In this document: positions 27,101 to 35,245 of the stretch, piece by piece
Numbering within the stretch: the first letter of the stretch is position 1
How the letters are laid out: each line of letters starts with the position of its first letter
Assembly (NCBI GenBank): GCA_963664845.1
Contig: OY761615.1
Span: 2,232,001-2,296,000, forward strand
Source: CAIYTF01 sp963664845
Lineage (GTDB): Bacteria; Bacteroidota; Ignavibacteria; Ignavibacteriales; Ignavibacteriaceae
DNA length: 64,000 nucleotides
Direction of reading: 5' to 3'
Program-made: the position numbers and the translations under genes
The notes under the pieces: model-generated
Told to the model about the DNA's origin: nothing
The model's database searches: none
The model's input: only the letters and a program-made list of their open reading frames with translations

Positions 27101-27300
27101 ATATTAAATGTAACACCTCCGTCTCCAACATGATAAGTGTTTAAAGCTGAAACCGCTGAAGCAATATTCGGAAAATCTACACCGATCGTTTTTATACCGG
27201 TGAGTTGTTCTGCGCCCTCAATTGACTGAAAAAGGAGAAGTACAGAACTAATGATTGGGAAGACGGACAAAAAGCTCATATTAATATGTTCAAAATGCAT
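24199..27300 (-). CDS. secreted parallel beta-helix protein with C-terminal dockerin-like repeats
   Basis: The protein has 1033 residues. A signal peptide lies within the first 30 residues (SFLSVFPIISSVLLLFQSIEGA). GGAGG ten bases before ATG 27300 supports this start. Residues of about 60-800 contain many right-handed beta-helix repeats of the NosD/pectate-lyase kind (N-N-x-I, IYGIYQNGLVINNNIIANA, VYSNILNSITGTG). Near the end two calcium-binding loops, DVDQSGYIDNADLLL and DIDGSKFVDNNDLLI, form a dockerin-type pair. No type-A sorting domain follows, so surface attachment may rely on the dockerin. The gene follows a sugar transferase by three bases. Confidence 0.82.
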   Translation of the reverse strand: MHFEHINMSFLSVFPIISSVLLLFQSIEGAEQLTGIKTIGVDFPNIASAVSALNTYHVGDGGVTFNIPAGYIEVGNNILVTDNSGTQSNQILFQKTGIGANPVIVAGAGIGAFDAVIVLLGTCYVTFDGVDIRDADSNTTATTQMEMGYALLKPSGTHGCQNNVIKNCTITLHRSNVSSTGIFSANVTSTNVSVTVSSVKGSNSFNKFYNNSISNVYSGIQLKGSSTVGYYDQSNDIGTLGGNTITNFGGADVTTYGIYGIYQNGLVINNNIIANAAAGGLASGATLYGICHATGSGSNFTVTANKITLTKGDNTGQVGGIVSNATGSVAINQNTLANWLLYGGSAINSVYGISNTGNAVFLSVSDNRLESWSCATSSPCELSFIKLTGMVSGSCIVRKNVICNSMNLISTLSIAFIANSSSSPNVICSGNVIEHNRNFGISAGMSMYGYYGSGSASNGTEILDSNIFRNLQNTNDQNNCTAIYSSGVYGTKRISYNTIDSVSGFSGNVIGIHVLNASDATVYSNILNSITGTGSVSGIISGSSAENLYRNSVSNLTGTNVSGIVINSGTTSAVYANQIFALTSQSGLANITGINVVGSTNASVYNNCISDLTAPVAQLAPALIGITIGTISKAYIYYNTVYLNASSSSSAFGSVALAVSSASFLDLRNNVLINCSIPGNGNSSAKSIVYKRSSAVLSTHGALSNNNVFFVNSTVAGKALFFDGTNIDSTLNALKTRFSPRESESISELPRFVNATVAPFNLHINSCSPTLVESGGTRIETPVSIGEDIEGNIRALETTYTGNGVAPDIGAYEFNGLNEYTLHIKAFIEGLYNQTANRVIPDTLTVELRTGNNGFSVLRSSRCLLAANGAAVAVFKATEPLDDSYFVVLKHRNSIETWSAVCVGFNCGSLSLDFTQSASVAYGYNLKKQGGGYCLYSGDVDQSGYIDNADLLLIDNDTFIYRNGDLITDIDGSKFVDNNDLLICDNNAYNFIGKCTPVGANAGIKPVINTLSASVPETLGGMRTSFTIKPPLK

Positions 27301-27303
27301 GTT

Positions 27304-28071
27304 CTATTTCCCTCCCTGATAGGTTGCAGGAACGATGCGACGAACTGAAATCATTTCATTCTGATCTGGTCTGTTTGTGGCCTTTGATACTGTTTTTCGT
27401 TTGTTGAGGAATTTCTTCCCGATATATGCATCACTATGGCTAGCGAACAAAATAATCGGAAGTGTCTTTGCCATAATTGTAAGATCAGTAATCAGCGACT
27501 GATTCTTGACATATTCAAGTTCAAGCTCAATAAGATTCTGTATCCCTTGCTCCCGGTCGCCTTTGATTTGCCAAAGTCCGGAGATACCTGGCTGGGCTTG
27601 TAAACCAACCCTTGTTTTATAAAGAGCAGGAAATTCACTTTTGATAATTTCCAGATCCGTTAGCGAAAAAGGTCGTGGTCCTATAAAAGACATATCGCCA
27701 AGCAGGACGTTTAGTAATTGAGGAATTTCATCAAGACCGGTTTTTCGCAATAAAGCACAAAAGACATTTACTGATTTAGTAAAAGACTTTTTCCGGAAGA
27801 CTTCATCGGTGGTAGATATTTTATGATTTTGAAATGAAAAAGTTTTGAATTTATAAATTCGGAAAATATTCCTTTCCAGAACCAAAGCCCGATTTTGAAT
27901 AAAAAACGGAGATCCTCTGTGAATCGCGGCAAGGATAACAGTAATGATTACAAAGATTGGCGAAATAAGGATCATCAGAACAATTGACAACACAAGGTCC
28001 ATAGCCCTTTTTATTGCCGTATAGTTCAAATTCCAAAGAGAATTACTCTTTAAATGTAATCCTTGTAACAT
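27304..28071 (-). CDS. polyprenyl-phosphate sugar phosphotransferase, catalytic domain only
   Basis: This 255-residue protein transfers a sugar phosphate from a nucleotide sugar to the undecaprenyl-phosphate carrier, the first step of repeat-unit assembly. It shows the family pattern (PF02397): one N-terminal hydrophobic hairpin (about 24-50), IYKFKTF, LLRKTGLDEIPQLLNVLLGD, MSFIGPRPF and QPGISGLWQIKGD. It lacks the long multi-helix N-terminal region found in the second transferase at 44455-45885, so it is the short PglC/WecP-like form. It lies three bases after the ATPase gene and three before the beta-helix gene, which suggests a common transcript of unrelated functions. The sugar substrate is unknown. 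Confidence 0.88.
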   Translation of the reverse strand: MLQGLHLKSNSLWNLNYTAIKRAMDLVLSIVLMILISPIFVIITVILAAIHRGSPFFIQNRALVLERNIFRIYKFKTFSFQNHKISTTDEVFRKKSFTKSVNVFCALLRKTGLDEIPQLLNVLLGDMSFIGPRPFSLTDLEIIKSEFPALYKTRVGLQAQPGISGLWQIKGDREQGIQNLIELELEYVKNQSLITDLTIMAKTLPIILFASHSDAYIGKKFLNKRKTVSKATNRPDQNEMISVRRIVPATYQGGK

Positions 28072-28074
28072 GGC

Positions 28075-29634
28075 CTATCTTTTCTCCGCGTGTTCTTTAT
28101 CTTCAAAAAGCGGAATTTGCGCCGGATATGTTTTGCGTAAACGTTGAGTCTTTGAACGAATAAGTCTGGATGGTTTTGTACGGTAGTCAGCCAGATTAAG
28201 TAAATCCTTTAGATATAAATACTTGATATCGCTTTCCGAAAGAAATCTTAATGCGTCCGAATCAAGTATATCCCAGCTAACAATGAACCGTTCCATGCTA
28301 AAACGTTCATAGAATTCTTTAAGAAGTGCTGTTTTTTTCGCAAATTCATGTATCTGAAGCCTGAGAGATCCATTTTCATTTCCGATGACATCGCCAAGGA
28401 ACAGCACATTGGTTTCATCTTGAACTACGGCAAGGTCAACAGATGCATCCCTGTTCCAGCCTTCACCTATTTCACTTCTGGTGTCAGGAACAATGGAGGA
28501 GATCAGCTTATGCCCAGTAAATTCTCTAAATAGCTCCTTAACAACCAATCGTGATCTGTTCTGAAAGTATTGAGGCAGTTTCTGGGCAACATTAAAAAGC
28601 ATTTTATCATAGTTGCCCATCTCATACGTTATGAGATCCGGCTGAATGAAACGGAACCAGAAATTGTCAAAAAAGCTGCTTAGAAAATATTTACCAAATT
28701 TTGATTTAGATGGATCCGAAGTACCTATAGGAACCCGACGCTTTAACAGATATTTTTTTCTTTCCAATTCAAAGACATATTTAGCGACGCTGGTAGGAGG
28801 AATAGCTACCGCTCTGGCAATTTCCGTAACGTTTTCTTTTCCAGAAGCAATTGCCTGGAGAATAGACAGATAAACCTTATTACCCCGGGAAAATTCATTT
28901 ACAAGCAATTCCTTGAGTTCATAACCCAAAGGTGCATATTCATGGAACACCAGTTCACGCAGTATTTCATAAACATTTTTATTCCAGAGATCAAAACGGT
29001 CAATCAGCGCATAATATTTTGGAAGCCCACCAAAAACGAGGTAGATTTTCAACGCTTCTTCAAGTGGCAGAATGGAGTCGTGCATCTGAATGATGCGGGC
29101 AACTTCTGAAAAAACAAACGGTGAAAGTTTTAACGTATTATTTTGGAATCGGTACAAGGGGCTTTCCGTATTCAGGAATGTCCGTTGAATAAAATCCATG
29201 TCGGATGTTATCGCAATAATATTCACCTTGGAATTTGCTGAATGTTTTTCCCATAAATCACGAAGTTCGCCAAATAGCGATGGTTCAATTTTTTCGAAAT
29301 TATGGAATTCATCAAGCGCAAGGCTAACAGGATGTTCTTTGGATATAAAAAAGATATATTCAAAAAAGTCTTTCCACGAGCGGAAAGAGGGTATATATTT
29401 ATCGGATGCCTGAATTGATTTGAGATATTCAGATATATCGTTCAACTGCAATTGAGAAGCTTTATTGCCAATAGAAAGATATACCCCCCGTCGGCGGCGC
29501 AAATGTTCAGCAACCAGCGTCGTTTTACCAACTTTACGCTTACCGAACAATAACACGAAATTTGCTTCATGTTGAGCAGACTCGTTATACTTATCCAGCA
29601 GGGTCAATTGTTTTTCTCTAAAATAAAGCCGCAT
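28075..29634 (-). CDS. AAA ATPase with winged helix and DUF234-type C-terminal domain
   Basis: The product is 519 residues. The Walker A motif is FGKRKVGKTTLVAEHL near residue 32, Walker B is VSLALDEFHNFEK near 104, a sensor-type ITSD follows, and a winged-helix segment lies near 270-300 (ENVTEIARAVAIPPTSVAKY). The C-terminal part resembles DUF234, a nuclease-like fold. Its usual E-x-K is not seen: the strand after VDLAVV reads FLGDVIG, so the nuclease site may be inactive. Such archaeal-type ATPases are common, often solitary, and of unknown role. It is a cytoplasmic odd-one-out in a polysaccharide locus, and AGAGAGA lies before the ATG. Confidence 0.8.
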   Translation of the reverse strand: MRLYFREKQLTLLDKYNESAQHEANFVLLFGKRKVGKTTLVAEHLRRRRGVYLSIGNKASQLQLNDISEYLKSIQASDKYIPSFRSWKDFFEYIFFISKEHPVSLALDEFHNFEKIEPSLFGELRDLWEKHSANSKVNIIAITSDMDFIQRTFLNTESPLYRFQNNTLKLSPFVFSEVARIIQMHDSILPLEEALKIYLVFGGLPKYYALIDRFDLWNKNVYEILRELVFHEYAPLGYELKELLVNEFSRGNKVYLSILQAIASGKENVTEIARAVAIPPTSVAKYVFELERKKYLLKRRVPIGTSDPSKSKFGKYFLSSFFDNFWFRFIQPDLITYEMGNYDKMLFNVAQKLPQYFQNRSRLVVKELFREFTGHKLISSIVPDTRSEIGEGWNRDASVDLAVVQDETNVLFLGDVIGNENGSLRLQIHEFAKKTALLKEFYERFSMERFIVSWDILDSDALRFLSESDIKYLYLKDLLNLADYRTKPSRLIRSKTQRLRKTYPAQIPLFEDKEHAEKR

Positions 29635-29759
29635 ATCTCTCTAACTAATTATACTGTGATTTATTATAAGTACTGGTATAATTATATTAAAAAAATATCG
29701 TTTTGTCAAGTGAATTATTGATATTCTTTTAAATTTGTTTGCAGCCTCTTTAAATCACA

Positions 29760-29798
29760 TAAAAAAAAGGAAACCCCGTCACAAAAGACCAGGTTTCC
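29760..29798 (-). terminator. intrinsic terminator at the end of the aminotransferase operon
   Basis: GGAAACC (29769-29775) pairs with GGTTTCC (29792-29798) with a 16-base loop. On the minus strand it is followed by eight T (29768-29761). It lies 26 bp after the stop at 29825. Confidence 0.85.
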
Positions 29799-29824
29799 TT
29801 ACTTATCAAGGGTTTTTTACCGAT

Positions 29825-30994
29825 TTACTTTAAGAAGTTGCTTATACTTTCGACAACGAATTGTATTTGTTCCGCCGATAATTCAGGGTAAATGGGCAAT
29901 GCTATACAGGTTTCTGCAACCGCGTCAGCCACCGGGTAGGAATCGTTGCAGGATGGAAGATTTTTGAAGCACTCCTGCTTATGAAAAGGTACCGGATAGT
30001 AAATTTCCGTTGCTATTTCTTTGCTCTGCAGAAAAGCCCTTAATTCATCTCTTTTCTCAGCTCGTATCACATATTGATTATAGATGTGATAATTTGGCAA
30101 TTTCTCCACTTTGTCCTGATAAAGGGCTTTAGGAAGCAGTATCCGGTTATTATCATCAAATGCGGTCTTCCCAACTGTGTCTGCCAGACCAGCTTCGATA
30201 AAGAGTTTTGTATATAACGCAGCATTTTCCCTTCTTTTTGCCGACCAGGAATTCAGGTGAGGAAGTTTGACCCTCAGTATTGCCGCTTGTAATGCATCAA
30301 TACGAAAATTTCCTCCAAGCATCTTATGATAGTATTTAGGGTCACCGCCATGAACACGCATAATCTTAAGCCGATAGGCAAGATCGTCATCATTCGTTAC
30401 AACAAGCCCGGCATCACCAAAGCAACCAAGATTTTTACTTGGGAAAAATGAATAACACCCGATATGCCCAATGGTGCCTACGCACCTACCGTCATTGTAT
30501 TGAGCACTAATCGCCTGGGCGCCATCTTCGATGACTATAAGCCCGTGCTTTGCCGCCATATCCATTATTGGGCCCATATCGGCGCTTTGACCATATAGGT
30601 GTACGGGGATGATAGCCTTTGTTTTCGGGGATATTTTTTCTTCGGCCTTAAGCGGGTCGATGTTGAACGTAATGGGGTCTGAGTCAACAAAAACGGGGAT
30701 CGCGTTCATTCGGGCAACTACGCCCGCCGTGGCAAAAAATGAAAAGGTCGGGAGCAATACTTCATCTCCAGGCTTGATATCTGCTGCCATTAATGCCAAG
30801 AGCAGGGCATCTGTTCCACTTGATACACCAAACGTGTGACGTGCCCCAAGATAGGCGCAGAATTCTTTTTCCATGCTATCCACTTCCGGGCCTAAAATAA
30901 AATACTGGGATTCGGCTACTTTAAGCAGCGCTGCGTCTAATTCCCTTTTCAAGGAGTGATATTGTGGTTTGAGGTCTAATAATGGTACTTTCAT
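29825..30994 (-). CDS. DegT/DnrJ/EryC1/StrS sugar aminotransferase
   Basis: The start at 30994 (MKVPLLDLKPQYHSLK) gives 389 residues; an ATG six bases upstream is possible and neither has a strong ribosome binding site. The family transfers an amino group from glutamate to a keto nucleotide-sugar using pyridoxal phosphate. The features are VSSGTDALLLAL near residue 60, the cofactor pocket VIEDGAQAISA near 150, and the Schiff-base lysine in SFFPSKNLGCFGDAG near 185. It ends the operon that begins with the heptose genes, after the Wzi-like gene. It probably makes an amino-deoxy sugar for the polysaccharide; which sugar cannot be told. Confidence 0.9.
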   Translation of the reverse strand: MKVPLLDLKPQYHSLKRELDAALLKVAESQYFILGPEVDSMEKEFCAYLGARHTFGVSSGTDALLLALMAADIKPGDEVLLPTFSFFATAGVVARMNAIPVFVDSDPITFNIDPLKAEEKISPKTKAIIPVHLYGQSADMGPIMDMAAKHGLIVIEDGAQAISAQYNDGRCVGTIGHIGCYSFFPSKNLGCFGDAGLVVTNDDDLAYRLKIMRVHGGDPKYYHKMLGGNFRIDALQAAILRVKLPHLNSWSAKRRENAALYTKLFIEAGLADTVGKTAFDDNNRILLPKALYQDKVEKLPNYHIYNQYVIRAEKRDELRAFLQSKEIATEIYYPVPFHKQECFKNLPSCNDSYPVADAVAETCIALPIYPELSAEQIQFVVESISNFLK

Positions 30995-31122
30995 ATGCAT
31001 CTAATAATTACGAAAAATTGTTCAAATTTGGTTATATAATATATTTATTCCGGCAGTGAAAAGCACTACATTGATTCACATAATTTTACTTCCGGTTACA
31101 CTATATGCAACGCCTTCACTAT

Positions 31123-32775
31123 TTATAGCCCATATTGTATTGATGCATATATGTTCATATGTGTTCCAATCTGATAAGAAAGCGTGCGGATATTTTCCTC
31201 ATCACTTATTTTTGTTCTTTCAATCCTGATTTTTGTATAAAGTTCATGCCAAGGTTCAAACAGTACTTCCAAGCCAAGAATTGTCTCCTTTCTTACCTTC
31301 CCAAAAAGAAAAGGCTGTTGAATATTCTTGTATTGGTCATTAATGTTACCAACTCCCCCATTACGCGTGTGCTGGAATGAGGCACGGACAGACAACGCAG
31401 GCTTAAATCGATAATCCGCCTGCAAAAAGACCTGATCGGAGTTTTGTCCTATGTAATGCCCAAGAAGATAAGTGGAAGAAGTGAACGTTTGCGTTTGGAT
31501 AAAATTTGAATATACCCATGGCAGAATTCGGGTATATTCCGCCCTAAGTGATAAATTACTGACATTGATTGGTTGGTAGCCAAAAGCTCCGATGGTATAA
31601 CCGGTCTGATTTCTACCTGTCTGCCCCTTCAGAAACTGAGTTAAGGAGAACTCATCCATAAAAAGGGTCATATAAAAATTGTAATTTTTAATGAGCGAAA
31701 CATTCACATCAGAAAACAATTGAGCGTTTCCACCTCTTGAATTGTTTTTTGACCCCTCATAATAGTGATCTACCAATCTGAAGAAAACAACGGGAATCAA
31801 GAATCCGAGTTTGGGGTTGCCGTCGCTATAAATAATTGACTCCCCAAGCGAAATCCGAACACCATTCCAAGGGCGAACTTCCAGTATGTGAGCAGCCAAA
31901 TATTTCTCACGCTCAACCATCCGCCAGATCGGAAGAGAATCGGCGGTGCCAATAATATCTGTGGGATATGACCTAGTACTATCATCAACACCTGAGTTCA
32001 GCCAAGCATGTATATAATAAAATCGCAACCAGTTAACCGGATGGACTTCGAGTTTGATAAATGGGAATGAAGGTGCTTTTTCTGAAAGTATCAAGCGAGA
32101 GTGGTAGCCACTTCCCCAGTTGAACCAATCTTTTCCCACGGTAATAGAAAACTTTTTATCTTCATACGATACAGTTCCTCTTGCCTCGCTATATTGTATT
32201 TCAGTTTTTGACTGTTTTTTTATAATCACACCCGTTACAGGAGTAAACTCCTTTTTAAGATCCAGCTTATTCCCAGTTTCCGAATTGTCAGCAAAATCAA
32301 AGGTGATTCCCCAGTGATCCCCAATTGATGACGCAACATGGAGTCCGTCCCAGAATTTGAAAATTGAGGACCGAAATTCTGAGGAAAGCTGAATTCCCAG
32401 TACAGGACTTACGCTGACTTTAAAAAATGAATCATTATAGTGGAAAAGCCTCTTTCTGTTTTCGATCAAATGGTTTTTCTGTTCATTTTTCTCTATAAGT
32501 ATCACGTTACATTCGTCGGCAAATTCTTCCATATGCCAGTGCAGCTCGCCATATTCGACCTCATTAAGTGCCGTTTTCAGTGAGTCTATTTGCAACAATA
32601 AATGAGCTATTTCAATTCGGGATTGCGGTATTACCAAACGCGAATAGTCTATCTGTAACTTACTCTCCATTCTTTGCAAAAAATCGTAAACCGGATGGTG
32701 AATATCTTGGAAAACACCTTGAGCAGGCAGAAAAGAGGCAATGCAGATACAAAAGACAACGGCCCGATTTATCAT
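31123..32775 (-). CDS. Wzi-family capsule assembly outer-membrane protein
   Basis: The 550-residue protein begins with a short signal peptide (MINRAVVFCICIASFLPAQG). A helical region at about 40-110 (SRIEIAHLLLQIDSLKTAL) is followed by a beta-barrel with the family block KDWFNWGSGYHSRLILSEKA. The terminus (NIYASIQYGL) is typical of barrels. E. coli Wzi is a lectin-like barrel that helps anchor capsule on the surface; the larger Bacteroidetes relatives (PF14052) share this block. Its place between a GmhA-like isomerase and a sugar aminotransferase fits a role in surface retention of the polymer made here. Confidence 0.85.
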   Translation of the reverse strand: MINRAVVFCICIASFLPAQGVFQDIHHPVYDFLQRMESKLQIDYSRLVIPQSRIEIAHLLLQIDSLKTALNEVEYGELHWHMEEFADECNVILIEKNEQKNHLIENRKRLFHYNDSFFKVSVSPVLGIQLSSEFRSSIFKFWDGLHVASSIGDHWGITFDFADNSETGNKLDLKKEFTPVTGVIIKKQSKTEIQYSEARGTVSYEDKKFSITVGKDWFNWGSGYHSRLILSEKAPSFPFIKLEVHPVNWLRFYYIHAWLNSGVDDSTRSYPTDIIGTADSLPIWRMVEREKYLAAHILEVRPWNGVRISLGESIIYSDGNPKLGFLIPVVFFRLVDHYYEGSKNNSRGGNAQLFSDVNVSLIKNYNFYMTLFMDEFSLTQFLKGQTGRNQTGYTIGAFGYQPINVSNLSLRAEYTRILPWVYSNFIQTQTFTSSTYLLGHYIGQNSDQVFLQADYRFKPALSVRASFQHTRNGGVGNINDQYKNIQQPFLFGKVRKETILGLEVLFEPWHELYTKIRIERTKISDEENIRTLSYQIGTHMNIYASIQYGL

Positions 32776-32808
32776 AGCTAATATTCCTTACATGAAACGA
32801 GTCGGTTA

Positions 32809-33384
32809 TTAAACCGCCATATCGCCTTTTATGCGTTTTATTAATTCTATAATTACATAGTGTAGCAAAATCGAGTGTATACTTTCAGACGTACACATAT
32901 CGTTTAGTTCGACATGGAGCGAGTAAGCGTTCATAGATTTCAGCTTACCCCCATCAAATCCAGTAATACCAATAGTAATAAGCCCATTTAGATTAGCCCA
33001 CTCAATCGCCTTAATAATATTCGGACTATTGCCAGAGCCGCTTATTGCAACAACATAATCATTTGGTTTTGCAAAAATTTTCAGTTGCTCCTCAAATATT
33101 GTATCATATCCGTCATCATTGCTCGCAGCGGTTATTAAGGCTATGTTGTCAGTCAGACTCATTGCTTTTAGCCGCTTCGGGTGTTGGGCATTTGGTCGCG
33201 TGCCTTTGGAAAGATCCTGCGCCAAGTGCGAGGCATTGGTTGCAGAACCGCCGTTTCCAATAATAAAAACTGTTCTCTCTTCCTTATATGCAGTGAAGAG
33301 CAGATCGATAAATCGCTCGATTTGTGACGGATCAACTTTTCTCGTAGCTTCAAATACATAATCAACATAGCGATCAAAAGTCAT
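32809..33384 (-). CDS. gmhA: SIS-domain phosphoheptose isomerase (GmhA-like)
   Basis: The 191-residue protein has the sugar-isomerase fold motif IGNGGSATNASHLAQDL near residue 41, closely matching GmhA, and the second phosphate-binding segment VAISGSGNSPNIIKA near 111. GmhA converts sedoheptulose 7-phosphate to D-glycero-D-manno-heptose 7-phosphate. Its ATG overlaps the stop of the nucleotidyltransferase gene (ATGA), so the two are translationally coupled. Next to a GHMP kinase and a nucleotidyltransferase this fits the GDP-heptose pathway rather than an amino-sugar route. Confidence 0.85.
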   Translation of the reverse strand: MTFDRYVDYVFEATRKVDPSQIERFIDLLFTAYKEERTVFIIGNGGSATNASHLAQDLSKGTRPNAQHPKRLKAMSLTDNIALITAASNDDGYDTIFEEQLKIFAKPNDYVVAISGSGNSPNIIKAIEWANLNGLITIGITGFDGGKLKSMNAYSLHVELNDMCTSESIHSILLHYVIIELIKRIKGDMAV

Positions 33385-34097
33385 ATAGCTTCATTTCCTT
33401 TTATAACCAATTTTGCCCACTCTTTTTCAGCCTTGGACAGATTTTCCAAAGTTCCAATATCAATCAGGTAGTCATTCATTTCCATTCCAGCCATTTTCCC
33501 CAGTAGTTGGGGCAAGAGGTGAAAGCCAACATCTGTAAGCTCATAATTAGGGATACAATCCAGAACAGAAGGATGGGCAGCATAGATTCCAGCGTTTGCC
33601 AAATTGGATTTTGGCCCTTTTGGCTTTTCTTCAAATTCCCTAACAGTACCAAACTCATCAAGAGAAGCAATGCCACAAGCTTTCGGATGCTGAGTCCGGT
33701 AAAGCGCCATCGAAAAAAGTTTGTTTTTTTTCTTGTGAAATTCAACGAAGCGCGAGATATTAAAGTTAGTCAAATTGTCAGCATAGAAAACAAGAAACAT
33801 TTCCTCACCTGCCACGAAGGATTTATTTTCGCGCAGTGTTCCACCACTCCCAAGCAGCACCTCTTCATAAAAAAAGGTGAACCGTACACTACCTGCGTTT
33901 TTAGTTAAATAATCTTTGACCTGCTCGGGGAAATGGTGCAAATTTATTAAAACGTCAGTAATATTATAGCGTTCAAATAATTCAACCCACCACCCAAGCA
34001 AGGGTCTATTGCATACAGGCACCAAGCATTTGGGGATAGTATCAGTGATTGGGCGAAGACGGGTTCCCAAGCCAGCCGCGAGAAGAAATGCTTTCAT
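33381..34097 (-). CDS. hddC: sugar-1-phosphate nucleotidyltransferase (HddC-like)
   Basis: This 238-residue enzyme has the nucleotide-binding start FLLAAGLGTRLRPITDTIPK with the catalytic Lys, the metal-binding FYADNL near residue 105 and the product region EEKPKGPKSNLANAGIY. The end YLIDIGTLENLSKAEKEW is typical of mannose-1-phosphate or heptose-1-phosphate guanylyltransferases. It would activate the heptose 1-phosphate made by the GHMP kinase. Its ATG overlaps the stop of the preceding epimerase by four bases. GTP preference is inferred from context only. Confidence 0.85.
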   Translation of the reverse strand: MKAFLLAAGLGTRLRPITDTIPKCLVPVCNRPLLGWWVELFERYNITDVLINLHHFPEQVKDYLTKNAGSVRFTFFYEEVLLGSGGTLRENKSFVAGEEMFLVFYADNLTNFNISRFVEFHKKKNKLFSMALYRTQHPKACGIASLDEFGTVREFEEKPKGPKSNLANAGIYAAHPSVLDCIPNYELTDVGFHLLPQLLGKMAGMEMNDYLIDIGTLENLSKAEKEWAKLVIKGNEAI

Positions 34098-35212
34098 ACT
34101 TTATTAATACTTCTTACCACATTAAGCTGCTTCATGGTCTTTTCCGCATAGGCAAGAATATCCTCGATATCGGTTTGTTCTTTCAGGTATTCCAAATACT
34201 CCTGCACGGAGAATTCTGGGGAGCGTTGAGGAGTCCACCCAAGCGATTTGAGCTTTGATATATCAGAACAGGTGTTCCTGGTATCCCCCAATCTAAACTC
34301 ACCTGGAATTTTTGCAGAAAGATCAGGTTTCCCGTGCACCTTAGCAACAATATCCGCAAACTCTTTAACGGTGTAGGGCTTCCCGCCCCCGACGCAAAAC
34401 ACCTGGTTGTCAGCACGGCTATCCTGCAAAACAAGAAAGTTTGCATCAACTACATCGTGGATGTTAACAAAGTCACGTTTTTGGAGTCCGTCCTCGTAAA
34501 GTGTCGGGGCTTTATCGAAGAAATAGGAGAGATTAAAAATTCTGCATGCACCGCTATAGGCATTATAAAACGACTGTCTTGGCCCCTGCACAATGGAATA
34601 GCGCAAAGCAACAGAAGGGATACCATAGCGCTTACCGAAAGCCATAGCAATCTGTTCCTGCGAATACTTTGAAATTGCATAGGCATTGGGTGGGTTTGCA
34701 TGTGTTTCTGGAGTCCATTGCCACTCCATAGGCTCACCCGCTTCATCCACCCAATCCCATTTCCCCGCTTCAAGCTGGGAAACAGGGCGCTGATCCGGAG
34801 AAACAATGCTGCCATCCCGCCGTAGATAGAGGCCTTCTCCCTGTACAAATTGTGAGGAAGCAACGATAAATTTCTTAACGGGAATTTTCTTTTCAACAAT
34901 AAGTTCGAAAAGAAGAGCGGTGCTGACTGAATTTATGTGGAAGAAAGTGGAGAAATCCGGCAAATAGTCCTGATACGCAGCAAAATGATAGATATATTCT
35001 ACATCCAAAAGCGCGTATTCCAAGGTAACCCGGTCACGGACATCACCAAAAACGAATTCAGCTTTGGGATTTAAATAAGATGGCTTCCCTTTTAAGTGAA
35101 CGGGCTTTTGAAGAATGTCAAGGATTCGAACATCGAAACCTTCTGAGATTAAGCGATCGACAGTATGTGAGCCGATAAAACCGGCGCCACCAGTAACTAA
35201 AGCTAATGCCAT
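34094..35212 (-). CDS. NAD-dependent nucleotide-sugar epimerase/dehydratase (extended SDR)
   Basis: This 372-residue protein starts MALALVTGGAGFIGSHTVDR, the Rossmann NAD-binding motif. It has the serine-containing block VASSQFVQGEGLY near residue 120 and the YxxxK catalytic pair in YAISKYSQEQ near 180. The middle insertion rich in W and E (WDWVDEAGEPMEWQW) is unlike GalE. A similar insertion-bearing homologue is encoded at 47989-49122. It acts on a nucleotide sugar, probably the heptose made by the flanking hdd-type genes. It is 33 bp from the kinase gene and overlaps the nucleotidyltransferase. Confidence 0.85.
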   Translation of the reverse strand: MALALVTGGAGFIGSHTVDRLISEGFDVRILDILQKPVHLKGKPSYLNPKAEFVFGDVRDRVTLEYALLDVEYIYHFAAYQDYLPDFSTFFHINSVSTALLFELIVEKKIPVKKFIVASSQFVQGEGLYLRRDGSIVSPDQRPVSQLEAGKWDWVDEAGEPMEWQWTPETHANPPNAYAISKYSQEQIAMAFGKRYGIPSVALRYSIVQGPRQSFYNAYSGACRIFNLSYFFDKAPTLYEDGLQKRDFVNIHDVVDANFLVLQDSRADNQVFCVGGGKPYTVKEFADIVAKVHGKPDLSAKIPGEFRLGDTRNTCSDISKLKSLGWTPQRSPEFSVQEYLEYLKEQTDIEDILAYAEKTMKQLNVVRSINKV

Positions 35213-35245
35213 ATTATAATAGTCGTATTTAAAAACGAAATAATA

